DNA of 64,000 nt, from positions 19,537,967 through 19,601,966 of the forward strand of contig JBANSL010000004.1 of assembly GCA_037127255.1 (NCBI GenBank), in the 5' to 3' direction. Under the pieces are notes generated by a model that worked only from the letters and a program-made list of their open reading frames with translations, had not been told where the DNA came from and ran no database searches. The translations under genes were made by a program, and so were the position numbers. Below are positions 32,871-43,255 of the stretch, piece by piece. The DNA is from Persicaria tinctoria (Eukaryota > Streptophyta > Magnoliopsida > Caryophyllales > Polygonaceae). Numbering within the stretch: position 1 is the first letter of the stretch; the number at the start of each line of letters is the position of its first letter.

Positions 32871-34460
32871 AGGAGATATTGGATGAGCATTGCAAGATCA
32901 GGCAAATATACAGCATGGTTCTTGATCTTGAGCCCACATGCGAAGGATCGGGTATCCCAAACGTATCAAAACTCGATAGGCTTTAAGATGACCCCAAATA
33001 GACCACCAATCCCTTTCCTATCCTTTGAAGATGATATTATGATCGTTGCCAAATAATCTCCAGAATTGTGTGAAAAAGTTAAAAATAAAAATAAAATTGG
33101 CGAGTATTGCCAGATATAGGGACAAAAAAGTGAACTTCCACACGTTAGCGTTCCAAGTAACTAAAGGAGTCTCTTCCAACCAAAACATCATATCCAAAGT
33201 ACTCTTCTTATAATGAACCAAGAAGCATTGGACAAATACCTAGGCTGCCCTATAATCAATGGTAGGGTCAACAAAGAAACCTTTGAAGATGTTGTAGGAA
33301 AAACGAAAATGCAACTGACAAAATGGAAAGTGAAAACGTTGTCCCAACAAGGAAGGACGGTACTCATAAAAGCAAACCTTTTGGCCAAAACTAACTGTGT
33401 CATGCAAAACTTTATGCTCCCGACAAATGTGCACAATAAACTAGATAGACTAAAAGGATACTTTTTTTCTGGAACAAGGACAAAAAATACAAACCACTAT
33501 TGGGTTGGGAAAAATATGTAAATAAAAAATAAGGAGGATAGGGAATCCACAAAATAAAGGATATGAACAAAAGCCCTATAAATGAAACTATTTTGGAAAG
33601 TTCTTGCGGAACCCCACAACTAATAGGTTCGAATAATAAGTGAAAAATACTTGAAAGATGATCAAATTTAAGAGTACAAAAAGAAGAAAAACATATCCCG
33701 GCAATGGGGCAAATAATTGACTTAAAGGGCCAGTTCTACGCTAGGCTCATTTGGAAAATTAGAAACAAAAAAAGGATAAAGTTTTGGAAGGACAAATGGC
33801 TAAATGATAGACATAAAATTTGAGGACCACCGACTAACTCATCAGAGTGAAGATCAATAAAAAGTTGTTAACTACATTCTACCGAACAAGACATGGAATG
33901 TGGAAAAGCTTATAGAAATCCTAAATTGTAAAAAAAATCACAAACATCCCCCTTCCCTCGCAGGATTTCGATGATAGACTATACTAGAAACTAAGCTCTG
34001 ATGGTTACTTTTCAACATTTGGTGCTCTAGAATTTATCACGAATTCCAATGACAATGAAATAGAATTATTCAATGGGATTTCAAAAATTGACTCCCCACC
34101 CAAGGTGAGAAATTTTCAACGACAATGAGGCGGTTGGCTAGCAGCTCGGACTTGTGGATGTTCGGAAGAGGGGGGATTTGAAAACTCGTTGTGGAATGTG
34201 ATTATCTCACTATTGTTAACACGATCAAAGGAACCTAGAAGACACCATGAGAGATCGAAATTCTTATTTCGGATACTTTCCTTCTACTTGGTTCTTTTGA
34301 GTTGGCCTCCGTTTCTCATATCTTTAGGGAGGCCAATAGGCTGGCCGATCGTCTTACACACCTAGCGTTGGCTTCAAACTTGTATTCTTGGAGTTTCGAC
34401 ATAGAGTTTCAGACTCTCTCATCCATACGAACACTCTTGGGTAGTTGTACAATCGCAATT
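32871..34460 (+). pseudogene. L1-type LINE reverse transcriptase C-terminus and RNase H tail
   Basis: Resumes the LINE cut at about 16900. IGFKMTPNRPPIPFLSFEDD contains the last RT catalytic region, usually FADD and here FEDD. It continues with YLGCPIINGRVNKETFEDVV, LTKWKVKTLSQQGRTVLIKA and LKGYFFSGTRTKNTNHY. Near 34290-34400, ASVSHIFREANRLADRLTHL is the RNase H-like C-terminal motif. Many stops and shifts lie between. No poly-A tail is identified with certainty. Confidence 0.88.
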
Positions 34461-35285
34461 GACACACCCCAAATTTTGACCTTATATTAAAAAAATCCTT
34501 CTTAGGGACACCATCTTCTGCAATTGTTGGGCCACTTGGAGGCAATCCCTCACTAATTGTAAAGCTTACGTCAATAAATAAATAAATACGTATCAGTCCT
34601 TCAGTTTAAAAATACAAACTGTTATAATATTGGACTATAAAATATCAAATTTTTTTTATAATGTTTTCAAATAATTGTATATTGATTACTAATAAAATTG
34701 AGATTGGTTAATTAAAAAATTGATATTTATATAATTTTTAAACATGTTCAAAAGTTTTTAAAAAAATTACTCCAAAAGTAGGTAAGGATTTTAGCTAATG
34801 GCCCGGAAGGACATTTTCTTCGAAATGACCATTTCAAGATCAAATGTCTTATTCCAATGTTGGTGAGAAGTGCCAACCCCAACCCAAATAGAGTGTATAA
34901 TCAATAATTAAATATAATAAACAAAACATAGTTAGTAGGTAAGGATTTTTAATTATTCAGAAAATTTGTTTTATTGGATTGAAAGAAACTGAAAATAATT
35001 AATTACTCTATAATAATATATGATGTTAAATAAATTACGAGTTAGAATTCTGAGCTCCTACCCTATTACATTATAGTGGAGTAGTGGTATAAGTTCTTAC
35101 CCATGACATGAGAAAAAAAAATATACAGCGGATATTTAAGGGGTGTTTTGTGAAAGGTTTCTATTTTGTGTCCTAATTTACATTTCCTTCACCAATTTGA
35201 TTTAATTAACAAAATATCCATTCAGATATGTCCCCTTTGTCTCTGCGTGTGCCCCTGCCCCACGCGTGCCCTCGTGCCCACCCCT
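34461..35285. other. AT-rich spacer, no gene seen
   Basis: No supported reading frame. The last 60 bp, GTGCCCCTGCCCCACGCGTGC and on, are C-rich and resemble text across element D at 62840-62875, the other side of the insertion site. Confidence 0.5.
35281..35285. repeat. probable target-site duplication of element D, left copy
   Basis: CCCCT precedes the 5' LTR. CCCCC follows the 3' LTR at 62840-62844, one mismatch in five, in a C-rich target. Confidence 0.5.
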
Positions 35286-37026
35286 TGTTGTGCGCCTAAA
35301 TCGTCATCTTTTACACTTACTTTTATATCGTTTTCTGCATGCATTTCATACATTTGGTTTAGAATAGTAAATAATCTATGTAGTTTATGCTTATTTGTCA
35401 AATTATGGAGACTACACTAGTTTCTGTTTAATTTCGTAGAAATCGAGACGTTTTACAGCAATTCGGAGAAAAGAAGGAAAATCACGAAGAGGTCGATATC
35501 GACCAGACTATTGATGTTGAGTGAAGTAAATCGAGCCGAGATTCCAGAAATCGACCAAAAAGATGGAGCAGAAAAGGAGAGGTCGATATCGACCATGCAC
35601 ATCCGGTCGATATCGAGTAAACCAGGTCAACTTTCACCCAGAAGGCCAAGATCGAGTGAATCAGTGAAGACAGGTCGATTTCGACCTATACTGGTCGATA
35701 TCGACCAAATTCAAGTCGAAAATCCTGTTAGAGCTGAAATTGAGTTGTTAGAAGAAGAAGCCAAGAAATCAACCCGATATGGACCAAACTTGGTGGATAT
35801 CGACCAGTCCTCGGAAGCCGATTTCGAGCGAGTCCGAGTCCGAGTGATGAGCTGGCTTTCTTCCACATGAAGCAAGAGATCTTTTATCTATTCAAGACAA
35901 GTTCTATCATGAGAAGGAGGATCTATCTACTTTAGATATAATTTCCTTTTAGATTTAACTGTTTTATTTCCCAAGTTTTATCTTAAAGTTTTAGATAGAT
36001 ATATTTAGATATAGATAGATATTTCTTTCATTAATTAGCTAGGGAATGAAACCTATAAATAAAGTTTTAGGGGCTGAGTTTTATTCATTCAATCTTAGTT
36101 CCGATTCAAGTTAGAGAGAGAGAGAGAGAGTTTGTGGCTAGAGAAGGTGGAGAGTTGAGAAACAACGTGGCTTCGATCGGTTGTAAGCTTTCTTTTAGTT
36201 TATTCAATGCAATTTAGTTCCTTTTTGTTATTGATGTCTTTCTTGATGATGAAGAGCGAGTAGTCACCCAAATTCTAGGGTCGGGGTAAGCCCGACCCTA
36301 GAAGTACAATCTTTGGATGCGGTAACCATGTGAGGTGATGCGGTAAAGGTACAATCTTTGGATGCAATTCGTCTTCTATCCCTATGAGCATGATTCTTTT
36401 GCGAAAGTTGGAGGTGATCCTTGTTTGTGTTATTGAAACAAAAGTGATCTTAATGCAACTTGGATTAATTATGTGAAAAAGGGTTAGTAACAATTAGGGT
36501 TTATGCGAAAGCCTCTATATTCCTATTTGTTAATAACGAAGGTTAGTTGATGAAAAGCATGATCTTTTATGCCTTTATGTGTTATTTTACATGGTTAGCG
36601 TTGTGGTGTTGAAACCCTTATCTCGGAAGCCTTTAGTTTATTGATTTTTTCCATCGAATTTCGTGTTCTGTCCTGCGAAAAGCTTCGAATTTTGGTTTCT
36701 GTGATTGGTCAAAATTGAGCACTGTTGGTCGAAATTTATAGGTCGATATTGAGTGACATAGGTCGATATCGACCGATTTTAGTTTTCTGTTCATTTATGC
36801 TTGTTTCTGTGTTTTGTAGTTTATGTCAACAGTGTGGTCGATATCGAGTGCTCTTTTGGTCGAATTTACTGAGTTATGGGACTGAAAAGGCAGGCGCAGA
36901 CACGCTTCCTTGTGGATCGATCCTGACTACCTTCTACTACAACTGGAGGAAGTCTTGTAAATAATTTTCGGAGATCATGGAGTCAAATTTAGAATTTATA
37001 TTTCATACTTGATTTTCCTCCTAACA
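35286..37026 (+). mobile_element. 5' LTR of element D
   Basis: TGTTGTGCGCCTAAATCG to CCTCCTAACA, about 1.74 kb. Palindrome blocks lie at 35490-35830 (mostly TCGATATCGA) and 36715-36865. TATAAAT is at 36054 and a GA run at 36112-36131. The start and end agree with the 3' LTR at 41945 and 62839. Confidence 0.92.
36054..36062 (+). promoter_or_regulatory. LTR TATA box, element D
   Basis: TATAAATAA about 50 bp upstream of the GA run, as in sister LTRs; repeated in the 3' LTR at 61920. Confidence 0.6.
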
Positions 37027-37030
37027 AATT

Positions 37031-37049
37031 TTGGCGCCGTTGTCGGGGA
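37031..37049 (+). promoter_or_regulatory. primer-binding site, element D
   Basis: TTGGCGCCGTTGTCGGGGA, four bases after the 5' LTR. It has one mismatch to the site of element B. Confidence 0.88.
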
Positions 37050-37169
37050 AGCAATTAATTGCGCCCATTTTAGTTCTTTTTCTTTTATTTATATTTCTTT
37101 TTGCTTTTTAGTTTCTTTTTACTTGTTTCTTTTTTTTTTTCCAGGTGCATACGAAGAACTGATTGCAAA

Positions 37170-38390
37170 CCCATAGACCCTATTCTCGAGCCCGAACGCT
37201 TTTTCCATCTTCAGCAAAGGCTTAGGAGGAGACTCATGTCGACATCCAACGACGAGAATTTGGACCAGCTCACACCAGCACAGGAGCTTGAGCAACTCCG
37301 CTTACGGATAGAGAAATTCACCACCAGAGAAGCAGAATACGCCTGACGAGAGGCGGAATATGCACAGAATCAGCAACGGTGGGAGGCAAGGGTAGATCGT
37401 GAGATCAACGCGAGAATGGAACTTGAGGAGTGGATTGGGCATGTCCCATCCAACGCAAAGGAATATCTGCATCCTACTCTGGAAGTTCCAGAATCACCGA
37501 TCGTTCTTCCCGCTATGAATTTTGAAATTCGTTCTTCTTTTATTACTGAAATTAGGATGAGTCAATTTAGGGGAAGAATCAATGAATGTCTTTTAGCGCA
37601 GGTTACTAACTTTTCTAGATTTATGTGAAGCAATTGCTGATGGTGCTAATCTAGAATATCTAAAACTAAAGGCTTTTCGTTGGTCCCTTGCAGGAATAGC
37701 ACAAAAGTGGCTGGAAGGATTGCCTGCACAATCAATTCGCACATGGAACGAACTACAAGACCTCTTCCTCAACAAGTTCTTTCCTCCTGCAAAGACAGCT
37801 GCTCTTAGACAACAGATCACGGCTTTCAGACAGAAGTCAGGGGAAACACTTGCACAGGTCTGGGAACGCTATAAGAGGATTCTAAAATCCTGTCCTACGC
37901 AGGGACAACCACCCTACGTCATCCAGGAGATCATCTTCAATTGCCTGGATGCGCCTACTAAGGACCGGATCAACAACTACACTACGTATGGGTATCTCGA
38001 GTACACTTCACGTCGTGCTTGAGAGGTTTTTGAGACGCTGACCAACTACGACAACACATATGGAACTTCTGCGGCTTCTTCTAACGAAAGGTATGAAAGG
38101 CATGCCCCATCTATGCCATTGTATGTGCCACCGAATGAGGTTGATCCGACTGTCAGGGACCAGTTTCACAATGATCATGTGCGTCGCCTTACCAATTAAG
38201 TTAAATTCCTCTCTAAAGATAAACCCTGTTTGGAATGTGGGTCTGTGAGGCACAACACTACCGCGTGCCCAGACGTCGATCAAGTACATCAAGCAGAGTC
38301 CTACGAAAAGGTAAGGTACGCAGGGGGACAGTACTCAGAACCACATCAGAACCAGAACTTGAGCTATTACCGCCAGCCCCAACATTAGAA
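37170..38390 (+). pseudogene. Gag of element D
   Basis: Homologous to the Gag of element B. Leader: MSTSNDENLDQLTPAQELEQ, then a matrix-like FEIRSSFITEIRMSQFRGRI. Core: TWNELQDLFLNKFFPPAKTA and AQVWERYKRILKSCPTQG, NNYTTYGYLEYTSRRA. Knuckle: CLECGSVRHNTTAC (C-x2-C-x4-H-x4-C). It is broken by TGA at about 37344, a frameshift with TGA near 37626, TGA at 38020 and TAA near 38199. Gag of this copy is therefore not translatable as a unit, although the downstream frame is still open. Confidence 0.88.
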
Positions 38391-38682
38391 TCCCCCACCT
38401 TATAGAGCCCCTGGTCACCCTGACAGAGAAGATAAGAAGGATGCCCTGCAGACCATTCTTGAGGAGATGTGGAGGAATCATTCAGACAGCAAGGAGTCTA
38501 TCAATTCCATCTACACTCAGATGCATGGTGTCAACTCTAGGCTTGGAGAAATTGATATCTAGCGGAAATCAATTGACACCCAGATTGGTCAACTGGCTAC
38601 ATCCGTCCCCAAACAATCAGGTACGCTCCCTGGATCCTCTAAACCTAATCCTAAAACTAAATCTACAGAACAGGTAGCAGCC

Positions 38683-40380
38683 ATGAATCTAAGGAGTGGG
38701 CGACAGATGCAAACGCCCGAGCAAACGACGGAGGAGGAGGGCGCTGGAGACGAGTCGATATCGACCGGTCCCCCCTCGATATCGACCCCCCCTAGGGTCG
38801 AAATCGACCCAACTCCTCAACATAGCCCAAGGCCAGCAAATCCAGTCGATTTCGACCAGACATTAGTCGATACCGACCAGACACAAGTCGATATCGACCC
38901 CCTCCACTCGACATCAGCACCTCCGACGAAAAAGAAGATGCCTTTCCCGATGAAATCTGCAAAGGATCCAGCAGAGAAGAAGTTCCAGCGTTTCATCAAG
39001 ATGCTTCAAAGGCTCAACGTCACAATACCCTTCACAGAAGCTCTCAATGAAATGCCATCCTACGTCAAGTTCCTAAATGACATTTTGAGCAAAAAGCGGT
39101 CAATGGCTGAGATCGTAGAGGAGTGCAACCAGATCGACGTTCTAGAGAAAAGGCCAGATCCAGGTAAGTTTGCTATAACCATTGGATTTGGTCAATATAA
39201 GTTTAATGCTTTATGTGACTTGGGAGCCAGTGTGAGTATAATGCCTTTATCAATCTGGTCCAAAGTTCAGATATGTGCCCTAGAGCTTGTGGATGCAAAA
39301 CTATATATGGCAAACAACACGATGGTCATCTCAACAAGCATGGTGGACAACGTACCAGTGCAAGTAGGTAAGTTCTTTGTCCCTGCTGATTTTGTAGTTA
39401 TTGATATGGCAAAGGACCCTTCTTGCCCAATCATTCTAGGAAGGCCCTTCTTAGCGACGGTGGATGCCAACATAAGCGTAAGGAAGGGAGTGCTCACTTT
39501 CAACATCAGCGATGAGGTAATAGAGTACTCTTTTAACAAAACTGAAAGGCACATCGGTCCCATGGAAGAGGTCAAGTCTATATCAGCCAGGTACATTACT
39601 TTCGGGGAGCCTAAGGTAAGAAATATGACCCCTGAGGATCTAGAAAAGAGGGATATGGAAGCCCAGGTGGAGGAGATCATGGCCATCCTGAACGACGATA
39701 CAGAGGACCTACTCGACATAGACCAAGGTAACTCGATATGGACTAACTATTTTTTGGATGCTTTGTCAGGTTTTAAGTATGGGGTCGAAATCGACCAGGA
39801 AAAATCGAATGGGCCACAGAACAACTCGATATTGACCACTATTGGTCGACATCGACCCACCAAAGTCGAGTCGATTCCACCTGCTGAGACGAAGCCAACC
39901 AATTTCGAGCAAGACAACTCGATATCGACCAACCCTGGTCGATATCAACCAACCCAAATCGACCCGTCTTCGTCTACATCGACCGAATCTCCACCAGAAC
40001 AGCAGCATTCGATATTGATTGATATTGGTCGATATCGACTAGATCCTAAGGAGGTCCCGAATTCCGGTTCTGCAAAGGTAAGCCAAGGTATGTATCTTTC
40101 TTCTCTTATTTCAATTAAAGATCTATCTATACATGAGAGAGGTTTGCCTTGGTATGTGCGCTTATGCAGGATTTCCAATGATGATTCTAAGGAGTATGAA
40201 GTAGGAGAGAAAGTCTATGTCTCCAAATCAAATGATCATTGGTTCTCTAACAAGTTCAAAAAGAAGAAGATGGGGTCCTTTACGATGAACAAGATCCATT
40301 CAGGAGGACAGCAACTGATGGAGAAAAATGGAGTCTTGTTTGAAGCCCAGGCTACATGGGTCCTGCAGATGCCAACTTGA
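38683..40380 (+). CDS. protease-integrase-tail fusion protein of element D
   Basis: An intact 565-codon frame. Residues 1-95: basic start MNLRSGR then repeats such as SISTGPPSISTP and VDFDQ/VDTDQ/VDIDP made from TCGA palindromes. Residues 95-155: KFQRFIKMLQRLNVTIPFTE. Residues 165-290: retropepsin with active site ALCDLGASVSIMPLSIW and CPIILGRPFLATVDANISV. Residues 340-460: a second palindrome-coded region (GRHRPTK, GRYRPTQ, SISTN). Residues 470-565: integrase-type tail EVGEKVYVSKSNDHW, KKKMGSFTMNKIHSGG. RT, RNase H and the integrase core are missing with no frame break, so this looks like a designed-by-deletion coding plan. The start is chosen at the conserved MNLRSG; an earlier in-frame start inside gag is blocked by a stop. 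Confidence 0.85.
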   Translation: MNLRSGRQMQTPEQTTEEEGAGDESISTGPPSISTPPRVEIDPTPQHSPRPANPVDFDQTLVDTDQTQVDIDPLHSTSAPPTKKKMPFPMKSAKDPAEKKFQRFIKMLQRLNVTIPFTEALNEMPSYVKFLNDILSKKRSMAEIVEECNQIDVLEKRPDPGKFAITIGFGQYKFNALCDLGASVSIMPLSIWSKVQICALELVDAKLYMANNTMVISTSMVDNVPVQVGKFFVPADFVVIDMAKDPSCPIILGRPFLATVDANISVRKGVLTFNISDEVIEYSFNKTERHIGPMEEVKSISARYITFGEPKVRNMTPEDLEKRDMEAQVEEIMAILNDDTEDLLDIDQGNSIWTNYFLDALSGFKYGVEIDQEKSNGPQNNSILTTIGRHRPTKVESIPPAETKPTNFEQDNSISTNPGRYQPTQIDPSSSTSTESPPEQQHSILIDIGRYRLDPKEVPNSGSAKVSQGMYLSSLISIKDLSIHERGLPWYVRLCRISNDDSKEYEVGEKVYVSKSNDHWFSNKFKKKKMGSFTMNKIHSGGQQLMEKNGVLFEAQATWVLQMPT

Positions 40381-41944
40381 GCCCAATGGAGAAGTCGGCC
40401 TAGCGACAATAAAGTCTAGAGCTTGTAAATAAGACACTTAGTTTTTGGGATTTTTGGACATTTTTGCTTTTGTTTTTGGTTTTGGATATTATTTTTGAGT
40501 TTTTCTATTGTGGGTATTTCTTCTCTAACAATTTTTGCAGGTACAAAGAAGAAGCATCTCACTCGATTTTGAGTAAATTAGGCCGATATCGAACAAGGTC
40601 ACTCAAAATCGACCAAGCCATGTAGAAGCATTTGCACTCGATTATGATGATTTGAACACATGCTTAGTGAGTTTATTTCTTTTCCCTTGTTTTTATACAG
40701 TGAGGACACTGTAATGTCTAAGTATGGGGTGGGGGAAGGGATTACTTCCTGAATATTTGATTTTATTTGACATTATGTGTGCATATTGAGAGTTCATTTC
40801 TTGAATTGCTTATGCATGGCTATTTTGGAATTCATTATTTATTTATGTGCTTATATGCATGTTTTCCAAAGTTTGAAAAATTACCCCCATTAAATTTTTT
40901 GATAAAGTGTCATGGAAGCTTTATTGAATTCGTCAATGCAACATTGGATTCATTAGAGATATAGCATGAAATTGCCTAGTAAATGGAAGTCACAATGAAG
41001 TGCATATTTTTATTGAAAACCATGAAAGGAGGTAAAATTTGATGTTGCTTTTGACATGTTGCATGATAAGAGGATGGAGGACTTTATATTTCCATACAAT
41101 GCTCATTTTTTTATTCCTACCCTTTACCTATGCTTATGCATCACAAAAGCCATATTGAGACTTATTTCAAATTATTGCTCCACATGATCTAAATATTGCC
41201 CATTCTTTACCTTATTTCCATCCGAGGGTTATGTTGACAATGATGTTACATTATGGAGATTGTTATATGGTTGTTGTGTTGTTGTTATATATCATTATTG
41301 GAGTTTGGCAGGGAAATTGAAAATATATGGAAAATTTAATGAGTGAAAGAAAATTCGGTCACCTCAGGAGATAAATGGTAGATCGACCCTGCTTGCTGAG
41401 ATAATAGTTCAGCGAGATGGGACACACGGTGAGGAGTCCGAAGCACTAAGTATCTGGGGCCATTCATGACACCCATGTTTGCGACTCGCGAGAAGGCAGT
41501 GTTGAGGTTAGAGAGGTAAAAGCATATTATTGGAAAAAAAAAGCAATGAGCGATGAACGAAAGATGAGAAATCAAAAGAAGAAGGAATGTGGAATGAAAG
41601 TTTGGAAATTACTCCATTTCCCCGAATCTTTAGCACCACATTGCCAAAAATATCCCACCTTTAGCCTTTTACCAATCTACTCCTCGTTGAGCTTAAATTA
41701 AAGTCCTCTTGATTATTAATGCTTTGTAACGAATGAATGTTTTGCATAACCCTCCTTTTGTGAGTAGATGTTGCTTTTTAATTGCACATGTATGGATTTG
41801 CGACATTTGTACCTTTTTCGATGATGGTAGTTGATTGCAGGGTTATATGAGAATGAATCTATGATGTTGAGAGTTTTAATTTCTTCCCCTGAATGACCAA
41901 TAAAAGTATTGCGTGAGGACAAGCAAGCTTAAGTAAGGGGTATT
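40381..41944 (+). mobile_element. 3' leader of element D with polypurine tract
   Basis: Non-coding. One more palindrome group lies at 40560-40610. It ends GAGGACAAGCAAGCTTAAGT then AAGGGGTATT, abutting the 3' LTR. It matches element B in two blocks, which shows exactly where B received its CACTA element. Confidence 0.82.
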
Positions 41945-42570
41945 TGTTGTGCACCTAAATCGCCATGTTTTACACTTACTTTTATATTGTTTTCTGCATG
42001 CATTTCATACATTTGGGATAGAATAGTACATAATCTATGTATTTTATGCTTATTTGCCAAATTATGGAGTCTACACTAGTTTCTATTTAATTTCGCAGAA
42101 ATCGAGGCGTTTTACAACAATTCGGAGAAAAGAAGGAAAATCACAAAGAGGTCGATATCGACCAGAAAGATGGAGCAGAAAAGGAGAGGTCGATATCGAC
42201 CACATCCGGTCGATATCGAGTCAACCAGGTCGATTTTCACCCAGAAGGCCAAGATCGAGTGAAGAAATGAAGATTTCGACCTATACTGGTCGATATGGAC
42301 CAAATTCAAGTCGAAAATCCTATCAGAGCCGAAATCGATTTGTCAGAAGAAGAAGCCGAGAAATCAACCCGATATCGACCAAACTTGGTCGATATCGACC
42401 AGTCCCCAGAAGCAGATTTCGAGCGAGTCCAAGTCCGAGTGCTGAGATGGCTTTCTTCCACATAAAGCTCTATCAACAGCAGGAGGATCTATCCCATTTA
42501 GATATAATTTCCATTTAGATTTAATTGTTTTATTTCCCAAGTTTTATCTTATAGCTTTAGATAGATAAAT
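41945..42570 (+). mobile_element. 3' LTR of element D, left part
   Basis: TGTTGTGCACCTAAATCGCC onward matches 35286. Palindromes cluster at 42150-42415. It breaks at TAGATAAAT (42562-42570), where the MULE begins. Confidence 0.92.
42562..42570. repeat. MULE target-site duplication TAGATAAAT, left copy
   Basis: Identical 9 bp at 61862-61870. Nine bases is the usual Mutator-type duplication length. The LTR text continues across when one copy is removed. Confidence 0.95.
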
Positions 42571-42675
42571 GGGGGAATTTGCAAAATAGACACGAAAAAG
42601 GGGTTAATTTGCGAAATGTCCACGTTTTGGGACAATTTTTTAAAATGTCCTAAATATAAGCTTCCTCCCTCTCTC
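42571..42675. repeat. MULE left terminal inverted repeat
   Basis: Matches the complement of about 61755-61861 with scattered differences. Shared words are AATTTGCAAAATA, ATG(T/G)(C/T)CAC, GACAATTT and ATGTCC. Confidence 0.85.
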
Positions 42676-42883
42676 CCACGTGCCTTTCTCTCTCCTCCGG
42701 CTCTCCCTCTCCGCACGCTATCTCTTTCTCCCTCCCGACCTGCTCAACGGCAATTGCCAGGATTTTCGGCCGATTACCTCTCCGATATCATCAAAACGAT
42801 CGATTTTGAAGTCGCTTCTAGAGAATCAGGTAAGCAAAGTATTCGATTACAATTTACAACAAACGCTACTATGAGTTCATCGG

Positions 42884-43196
42884 AAATTTGCGCCAAAGGC
42901 GCAAACTTTACTAGAATTTTGACGATTCTAAGTTGATTCTCAATTGTGCTGAAGAATCATATTAAATTTGCGCCAAAGGCGCAAATTTCCTTCAATTTTT
43001 GGATTACTAGTTCAGTTGGATTACTGCTTCAATTTGCGCCTTCAGCGCAAATTGAATCGAGTGATTACAGCTATAGATTAGGTCAAATCTGTGCTTATTT
43101 ATGCTTATATATGCTATACCTGTATGAAAATAGAGTTGAACCGAATGATTACTTCTATTGAATGCATTAAAATCTGTGCCTTTGGCGAAAATTTTA
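42884..43196. repeat. four hairpins with arms AAATTTGCGCC
   Basis: 42964-42988 is a perfect inverted repeat: arm AAATTTGCGCC, loop AAA, then the complement. 42884-42908 is the same with one mismatch. 43030-43054 has arm CAATTTGCGC with a CTTCA loop. About 43169-43196 is an imperfect fourth copy. All lie in the probable first intron upstream of the transposase, after a donor-like TCAG|GTAAGC at about 42829. Confidence 0.85.
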
Positions 43197-43255
43197 ATTC
43201 ATTTTTTATGCATCAAGTGATTAAGGTTATGGAGTCACAAATACAGTAGAATCAA

